Below the pieces are notes generated by a model. The model had not been told where the DNA came from, searched no databases, and was given only the letters and a program-made list of their open reading frames with translations. Both the position numbers and the translations under genes were made by a program. Shown in pieces: positions 59,194-64,000 of a DNA stretch of 64,000 bases. The DNA is from G965205725 sp965205725 (lineage in GTDB: Bacteria > Pseudomonadota > Gammaproteobacteria > Pseudomonadales > Halieaceae): contig OZ242189.1 of assembly GCA_965205725.1 (NCBI GenBank), positions 620,001 through 684,000 of the forward strand, written 5' to 3'. Numbering within the stretch: position 1 is the first letter of the stretch; each line of letters begins with the position of its first letter.

Positions 59194-60156
59194 ATGACAG
59201 ACGGTGCCGTCACTGAACAAGCGCTTGAGCAAGCCTTCCAGGCGAAAGTGGACGATGAACAAAAAATTGAACCCAAAGACTGGATGCCAAAGGCCTACCG
59301 AAAGAATTTAATTCGCCAGATATCCCAGCATGCCCACTCAGAAGTCATTGGTATGCAACCGGAAGGCAACTGGATCACTCGGGCACCGTCATTGCATCGT
59401 AAAGCGATATTACTGGCTAAAGTGCAGGACGAAGCCGGTCACGGTTTATACCTCTATAGCGCGACGGAGACCCTGGGGGTTTCGCGAGCCGAACTGATCG
59501 CCGCATTGCAGAATGGCTCGGCTAAATATGCGTCAATTTTTAACTATCCTGCTCAAGCCTGGGGGGATATTGGCGCCATCGGTTGGCTGGTCGACGGGGC
59601 CGCAATCTGCAACCAGGTTTCGTTACAGCGAACCTCCTATGGGCCCTATTCTCGCGGGATGATCCGTATTTGTAAGGAAGAGAGCTTTCACCAGCGCCAG
59701 GGTTACCAGATTATGATTGCCTTGGCCCAGGGTTCGACCGAGCAAAAACAAATGGCTCAGGATTCCCTCAACCGTTTTTATTGGCCTGCTTTGATGATGT
59801 TTGGCCCCCACGATGGTGAATCAGCCCATTCCGCCAAGTCCATGCAATGGAAAATCAAGCGTGAAACCAACGATGATTTACGCCAGAAGTTTATCGATCA
59901 AACGGTGCCACAAATCGAATACCTGGGGCTTGAACACCCGGATAAAGAATTGAGATGGAACGAAGGGCGCGGCCATTACGATAGCGGTGAGTTGGACTGG
60001 GACGAGTTCTACAGCGTGATTAATGGCAACGGGCACTGCAATCGGCAGCGAGTTCAGCACCACATTCGCGCTCACGAAGAGGGTGCCTGGGTGCGGGATG
60101 CGATGGTCGCCTATCAGGAAAAATGCCAAAAACGTAAAACACAGGCAGTGGCCTAG
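59194..60156 (+). CDS. paaA: Ring 1,2-epoxidase catalytic subunit PaaA
   Basis: A 320-residue di-iron oxygenase subunit that epoxidises phenylacetyl-CoA. The diiron ligands are in HAHSEVIGMQPEG near residues 46-58, KVQDEAGHGLYLY near 76-88 and CKEESFHQRQGYQIM near 161-175, as in known PaaA. paaB follows within 10 bases. Confidence 0.96.
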   Translation: MTDGAVTEQALEQAFQAKVDDEQKIEPKDWMPKAYRKNLIRQISQHAHSEVIGMQPEGNWITRAPSLHRKAILLAKVQDEAGHGLYLYSATETLGVSRAELIAALQNGSAKYASIFNYPAQAWGDIGAIGWLVDGAAICNQVSLQRTSYGPYSRGMIRICKEESFHQRQGYQIMIALAQGSTEQKQMAQDSLNRFYWPALMMFGPHDGESAHSAKSMQWKIKRETNDDLRQKFIDQTVPQIEYLGLEHPDKELRWNEGRGHYDSGELDWDEFYSVINGNGHCNRQRVQHHIRAHEEGAWVRDAMVAYQEKCQKRKTQAVA

Positions 60157-60165
60157 GGGGTGGCA

Positions 60166-60453
60166 ATGTCAGTTGAGAACCTGCAATTATTTGAAGTGTT
60201 CGTTCGCTCCAAACGAGGCCTGGATCATAAGCATGTTGGCAGCCTGCACGCTGAGGATCATGAGCAGGCACTAGAATATGCGCGTGATTGCTATACCCGA
60301 CGTAGCGAAGGAGTCAGTATCTGGGTGGTGAAATCCGGCGATATTTGTGCGTCCCAGGAAGCCGATAGTGATAGTTTTTTTGACCCATCGGACGATAAAC
60401 CCTACCGACATGCAGTGTATTATCCGCTGCCGAAAGAAGTCGATAACATGTAA
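60166..60453 (+). CDS. paaB: Epoxidase subunit PaaB
   Basis: A 95-residue subunit bridging the PaaA-PaaC complex. LFEVFVRSKRGLDHKHVGSL near residues 7-26, then A-E-D-H-E-Q-A-L-x-Y-A-R-D, is the complete family signature. ATG 60166 is preferred (two codons after an alternative). Confidence 0.95.
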   Translation: MSVENLQLFEVFVRSKRGLDHKHVGSLHAEDHEQALEYARDCYTRRSEGVSIWVVKSGDICASQEADSDSFFDPSDDKPYRHAVYYPLPKEVDNM

Positions 60454-60463
60454 CAGGGCTGAG

Positions 60464-61228
60464 ATGGGCAACTACAGCAAACAAGAACTAATCCATTACG
60501 TGGTGTGCCTGGGAGATGACTCCCTGATACTTGGGCATCGCACTTCGGAATGGGTTAGTAATGGCCCTTTCCTGGAAGAGGACATTGCACTGGGTAATGT
60601 TGCGTTGGACTATATTGGTCGGTCGCGTATGTACTACAGTTATGCGGCTGAACTGTCAGGGCATGGAAAAACTGAAGACGATTTTGCTTACCTGCGCAAT
60701 GCAAGAGACTTTCAAAACTATTTAATCAACGAACTCCCAAACAGGGACTTTGCGTTTACGATAACCCGCCAGCTCATTCTGGATGTGTTCAATAGCTATT
60801 ATCTGCATGCTTTGTGTGGGTCTGTCGATAAAACATTGGCTGCTATTGCGGGAAAAGCGTTCAAGGAAACGCAATATCATTTGCGGCGCAGTAAAGATTG
60901 GACACTGCGATTAGGCGATGGTACCGAACAGAGCCATCACCGTATGCAAACAGCTTTCGATGAAATCTGGGGTTATACCCATGAGTTATTTGCAACCGAT
61001 GTTCTTGAGCAAGATTTGATTGAGGCCGGTATTGCCGTTGACGTGGCTCTAATTAAGCCGAAGTGGCAGGTTGATATAGCAGCGGTATTGGAAGCCGCTA
61101 CCCTGTCAGCGCCAACGGTTGATTGGGTCGTGCAAGGTGGGCGCGCTGGCTATCATACTGAAAACCTGGGGCACTTGCTGACCGAAATGCAGTTTCTGCA
61201 CCGCAGTTTGCCCGGCTGCCAGTGGTAG
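60464..61228 (+). CDS. paaC: Epoxidase structural subunit PaaC
   Basis: A 254-residue ferritin-fold subunit that pairs with PaaA but lacks the full di-iron site. LGDDSLILGHRTSEW near residues 16-30, FLEEDIALGNVALDYIG near 35-51 and KEVQYH-like KETQYHLRRS near 141-150 match PaaC. The start at 60464 is chosen because the upstream part overlaps paaB in another frame. Confidence 0.95.
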   Translation: MGNYSKQELIHYVVCLGDDSLILGHRTSEWVSNGPFLEEDIALGNVALDYIGRSRMYYSYAAELSGHGKTEDDFAYLRNARDFQNYLINELPNRDFAFTITRQLILDVFNSYYLHALCGSVDKTLAAIAGKAFKETQYHLRRSKDWTLRLGDGTEQSHHRMQTAFDEIWGYTHELFATDVLEQDLIEAGIAVDVALIKPKWQVDIAAVLEAATLSAPTVDWVVQGGRAGYHTENLGHLLTEMQFLHRSLPGCQW

Positions 61229-61232
61229 TGTT

Positions 61233-61748
61233 ATGCAACTGATCCCATTGCTTTCCCAGGCACGTTACGAACGCGAGCAACGCCGTAAGAACTCGGATTG
61301 TGCAAGTTTATGGAATTTACTGGATGAGGTGAAAGACCCAGAAATTCCATCACTGTCTATTTGGGATTTAGGGGTTTTGAGCGATATTCAGCAAAAGGGC
61401 AGCAAGGTCACGGTCACTATTACCCCGACATACTCGGGTTGTCCTGCCATGGGTGAGATTCGTGAAGATATTGAAGCATTGCTAAGAACCCATGGTGTCA
61501 CGGCCTATCAGGTTCAGACTCGGCTTGCTCCAGCCTGGACCACCGACTGGATGAGCGATGCAGGGCGAGTCCAACTCAGGGATTATGGCATTGCGCCGCC
61601 GATATCAGTCGCTGAATCAGCTATTCATTGCCCCCAATGTGGTTCTGACGATACCCGCCGCATCAGCGAGTTTGGCTCGACCGCCTGTAAGGCATTGTAT
61701 CAGTGCAATCAATGTGGCGAAGCCTTCGATTACTTTAAGGCTATCTAA
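61233..61748 (+). CDS. paaD: PaaD, epoxidase maturation protein
   Basis: A 171-residue protein with an MIP18/DUF59 fold, thought to act in Fe-S or di-iron maturation. LDEVKDPEIPSLSIWDLG near residues 30-47, PTYSGCPAM near 68-76 (conserved Cys) and a C-terminal zinc-ribbon-like pair CPQCGSDD and CNQCGEAF. Confidence 0.93.
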   Translation: MQLIPLLSQARYEREQRRKNSDCASLWNLLDEVKDPEIPSLSIWDLGVLSDIQQKGSKVTVTITPTYSGCPAMGEIREDIEALLRTHGVTAYQVQTRLAPAWTTDWMSDAGRVQLRDYGIAPPISVAESAIHCPQCGSDDTRRISEFGSTACKALYQCNQCGEAFDYFKAI

Positions 61749-61749
61749 T

Positions 61750-62847
61750 ATGTTCGATAGCACATTTTACTCGTTAGAAATTAATGATGTTCAGCCGGAA
61801 ACTGATGCGGCTGTCTGCATAAGTTTCGTGATTCCAGAAGCCTTACAAGAGATATTCCGTTTTAAGCAAGGGCAGTTCTTAACGCTGCAAGCCGACATTG
61901 ATGGCGAAGATGTGCGCCGCTCCTACTCGATTTGCTCCAGTGTTGATGGTGAGCGTCTGCGGGTCGGCATCAAACGGGTAAAGGATGGCCAGTTTTCCAA
62001 TTACGCCAACGACCATTTAAAGCCCGGAGACACTATCAATGTCATGCCTCCCCAGGGCAGTTTTTATACAGAAATCGATCCAGGTCAGCAAAAAAACTAT
62101 ATGTGCCTGGCGGTGGGTAGCGGTATAACCCCGATGCTGTCGATTATAAAATCGGTGCTGGTAACGGAGCCAGCCAGTGAGGTTACTCTGATTTACGGCA
62201 ATCGTCGCAGCAGTGCGGTGATGTTTAAGGAACAGCTTAGTTTTATCAAAAACCGCTATCTCAATCGCTTTAAGTGGATCAATATTCTCAGCCAGGAAGA
62301 TCAGGGCACCGAACTGTTAAACGGGCGGATCGACAATAAAAAAGGTTACACGCTGCAACAGCAGCGACTGATCGATATTCACAACACCGACGAAGCCTTT
62401 ATTTGCGGCCCCGAGTCGATGATGTCGGAAGTATCGCGGGGGTTTCGCACTGAGGGGCTGAAAGACGGCCAGATTCATTACGAACTATTCGCCAGCTCAT
62501 CAGAAGATTCCCAAAAGCGGTTGGCAAAAGCCGCACGACGGGTACAGCAGTACGGCGAGAAAAAGACCAGTGAAGTCACTGTTATTGTTGATGGCAGGGC
62601 TATCGCGTTTGAGTTGGCGGCGGTAGGTGAAAACATTCTGGATGCCGGTATGGATAATGGTATGGAGCTGCCGTATTCCTGCAAAGCCGGTGTGTGTTCA
62701 ACTTGCAGGGCAAAGCTGGTGAAAGGAGAGGTAGATATGGATATAGCCCATGGCCTGGAACCCGATGAAATTAAAGCCGGGTTCGTGCTGACTTGCCAGG
62801 CACATCCGATTTCGGATGTTGTGGTGATTGATTTTGATCAGCGATAA
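61750..62847 (+). CDS. paaE: Epoxidase reductase PaaE
   Basis: A 365-residue FAD and 2Fe-2S reductase for the PaaABC oxygenase. FAD-binding RRSYSICS near residues 55-62, NAD-binding VGSGITPMLSIIKSVL near 122-137, and the plant-type ferredoxin cluster CKAGVCSTCRAKL near 311-323 with the last Cys in TCQAHP. The start at 61750 directly follows the paaD stop. Confidence 0.95.
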   Translation: MFDSTFYSLEINDVQPETDAAVCISFVIPEALQEIFRFKQGQFLTLQADIDGEDVRRSYSICSSVDGERLRVGIKRVKDGQFSNYANDHLKPGDTINVMPPQGSFYTEIDPGQQKNYMCLAVGSGITPMLSIIKSVLVTEPASEVTLIYGNRRSSAVMFKEQLSFIKNRYLNRFKWINILSQEDQGTELLNGRIDNKKGYTLQQQRLIDIHNTDEAFICGPESMMSEVSRGFRTEGLKDGQIHYELFASSSEDSQKRLAKAARRVQQYGEKKTSEVTVIVDGRAIAFELAAVGENILDAGMDNGMELPYSCKAGVCSTCRAKLVKGEVDMDIAHGLEPDEIKAGFVLTCQAHPISDVVVIDFDQR

Positions 62848-62950
62848 CGACTGCTTAAAAAGGATGGGTGATCACCGCCGACAATTTGATTAGCCTGAGC
62901 TGTTATTGTGACGCTCAACACTTCGAGGCGACTTTATAAAGGTTAATAGA

Positions 62951-63886
62951 ATGGCTACGGATAAAATCATAGAAAAAGCCATTCGGCAACAGATCAGCGA
63001 TGCCAGTATCAGTTGCTCCACTATGGTCGTGACTTTGTTTGGTGATGTGGCATCCCAGCACGGTGGTTGGGTCTGGTTGGGTAGCTTGATCGATGCACTG
63101 GCTCCGATGGGTTATAGCGAACGGTTAGTGCGCACGGCGGTGTATCGTTTGATGCAGAATGACTGGTTACAGGTACAACGGATCGGGCGGCGTAGCTACT
63201 ACTGCTTTACCGATACTGCGCGTGGACACTATGAGAAGGCAGCACGCCGCATTTATGCCAGTGAACCGCCGGCCTGGGATGGCAACTGGATACTGGTGGC
63301 ACCAGCTTTGCTAGAGGATGAAGAAAAAGAAACACTGCGCAAGAGCTTGCTGTGGCAAGGGTTTAACACGCTGGTGACAGGCATTTATGCGCACCCGTCA
63401 TCGGACACTACATCGCTTGACGAAACGATTTATGAGCAAAGATTACTGGGTAAAGTGGTTGTCCTCTCCGCGCAAACAACAGATGTACAATCCCAGGAAG
63501 CGATTAAGAAACTGGTTAAAAATCGTTGGAATCTGGATGAACTGGAAATTGCCTATACCCAGTTTATTGAATTCTTCCGGCCGCTGTCCCAACCTGCTGT
63601 GCTCGCTAAACTTTCGGGAAACAGCCAGTTTTTGATTCGACTCCTGCTAATTCACGAGTATCGGCGGATTTTATTACGTGATCCGGATTTTCCTGACCCC
63701 ATGCTGCCTCAGGGCTGGGTGGGAAGAAATGCGCAGCAGTTGGTCAAGCGGACATATCAAGCGCTGGTCGGCGATTCAGTGAATTATGTCTGTAAGCATT
63801 TGGAAAATGCACAAGGGCACATAATGGAGCCGACATCAGCCTTCTATAAACGGTTTGGGGGGCTGCCTGTACTTGATATAGCCTAA
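62951..63886 (+). CDS. paaX: Phenylacetate operon repressor PaaX
   Basis: A 311-residue GntR-like winged-helix repressor released by phenylacetyl-CoA. The N-terminal VTLFGDVASQHGGWVWLGSL near residues 27-46 and MGYSERLVRTAVYRLM near 53-68 match PaaX. It is separated from paaE by about 100 bases. It is a likely reader of the ATGTATCA sites. Confidence 0.92.
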   Translation: MATDKIIEKAIRQQISDASISCSTMVVTLFGDVASQHGGWVWLGSLIDALAPMGYSERLVRTAVYRLMQNDWLQVQRIGRRSYYCFTDTARGHYEKAARRIYASEPPAWDGNWILVAPALLEDEEKETLRKSLLWQGFNTLVTGIYAHPSSDTTSLDETIYEQRLLGKVVVLSAQTTDVQSQEAIKKLVKNRWNLDELEIAYTQFIEFFRPLSQPAVLAKLSGNSQFLIRLLLIHEYRRILLRDPDFPDPMLPQGWVGRNAQQLVKRTYQALVGDSVNYVCKHLENAQGHIMEPTSAFYKRFGGLPVLDIA

Positions 63887-64000
63887 GCATCATTGAGCAG
63901 AGTATTAACCCGATCCATCATGTCACCCCCTTGTACACGCCATCATATTCTGTGACCCCAAAAAGAAGCGCTCATATAAGCATTGGCGGTTGTCAAAACC
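63887..64000. other. Right window edge, nothing assignable
   Basis: No gene start or terminator can be supported in these last 114 bases; a minus-strand gene could end here but cannot be identified. Confidence 0.3.

Noticed and set aside
60347..60463. N-terminal extension of paaC
   Set aside because: It overlaps paaB in another frame; family similarity starts at 60464.
61558..61749. N-terminal extension of paaE
   Set aside because: It overlaps the end of paaD; PaaE proteins start at the FDSTFYSL-like segment.

Overview
The window looks like chromosomal DNA of a marine-type gammaproteobacterium. Support comes from conserved blocks in the usual gammaproteobacterial order: rpoE-rseA-rseB-rseC-mucD, lepA-lepB-(DUF4845)-rnc-era-recO-acpS, sdhE-ygfX beside nadB, and tsaB-uppP. 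A cellvibrionales-like relative (Spongiibacteraceae, Halieaceae or Porticoccaceae type) is my inference from the mix of TonB receptors, aromatic catabolism, LuxR regulators and F420 genes. Nothing in the window fixes the genus.

Layout. 1-2.7 kb: end of a RarD-like permease, a GFA/CENP-V protein, a hotdog thioesterase and an Fe-dependent alcohol dehydrogenase. 2.7-9.2 kb: an accessory, eroded stretch with two copies of a ~140-176 bp MITE, a dienelactone-hydrolase fragment, an SDR, a VWA protein divergent from a sigma factor plus an unknown partner, an IS3 remnant, a helicase fragment and a HEPN protein. 9.3-12.4 kb: a type I extradiol dioxygenase, a LuxR regulator and an SDR. 12.5-18.2 kb: a compact five-gene F420 operon (F420 reductase, cofE, cofD, cofC, fused cofGH/fbiC). 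This is the most unusual metabolic feature here, because F420 synthesis is mainly known from actinobacteria and archaea. 18.2-24.6 kb: truncated globin, ung, IS110 and integrase debris, a secreted DUF4214 protein, ygfZ, sdhE-ygfX and nadB. 24.8-41.6 kb: core genes (sigma-E cascade, translation, signal peptidase, RNase III, Era, RecO, AcpS, CysM, Adk, a lysine-rich histone-like protein, MobA, TsaB, UppP, an M18 aminopeptidase, TrpS).

41.6-50.2 kb: nutrient uptake. A TonB receptor is followed by a DUF6868 protein, then an MFS-amidase-TonB receptor-LuxR module whose divergent promoter carries two strong palindromes. 50.2-54.5 kb: a partial homoprotocatechuate (hpa) lower pathway (hpaI, hpaH, hpaF, hpaR, an AAHS-type permease) with a collapsed FAH-family (hpaG-like) pseudogene. 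54.6-63.9 kb: a third MITE copy, then phenylacetate catabolism (paaK, paaZ, paaI, paaABCDE, paaX) with a thiolase N-terminal stub where paaJ might once have been. paaF, paaG and paaH are not in the window.

A recurring theme is gene decay in otherwise conserved neighbourhoods: DUF4845, an FAH protein, a thiolase, a DLH, a helicase, and IS3, IS110 and rve transposases all survive only as pieces. The MITE family, with three copies in both orientations, is the best-supported mobile element. It has 14-bp perfect terminal repeats (about 18 bp with one mismatch). Its 5-bp target duplications are exact at two copies and off by one base at the third. No CRISPR array, rRNA or tRNA gene was seen.
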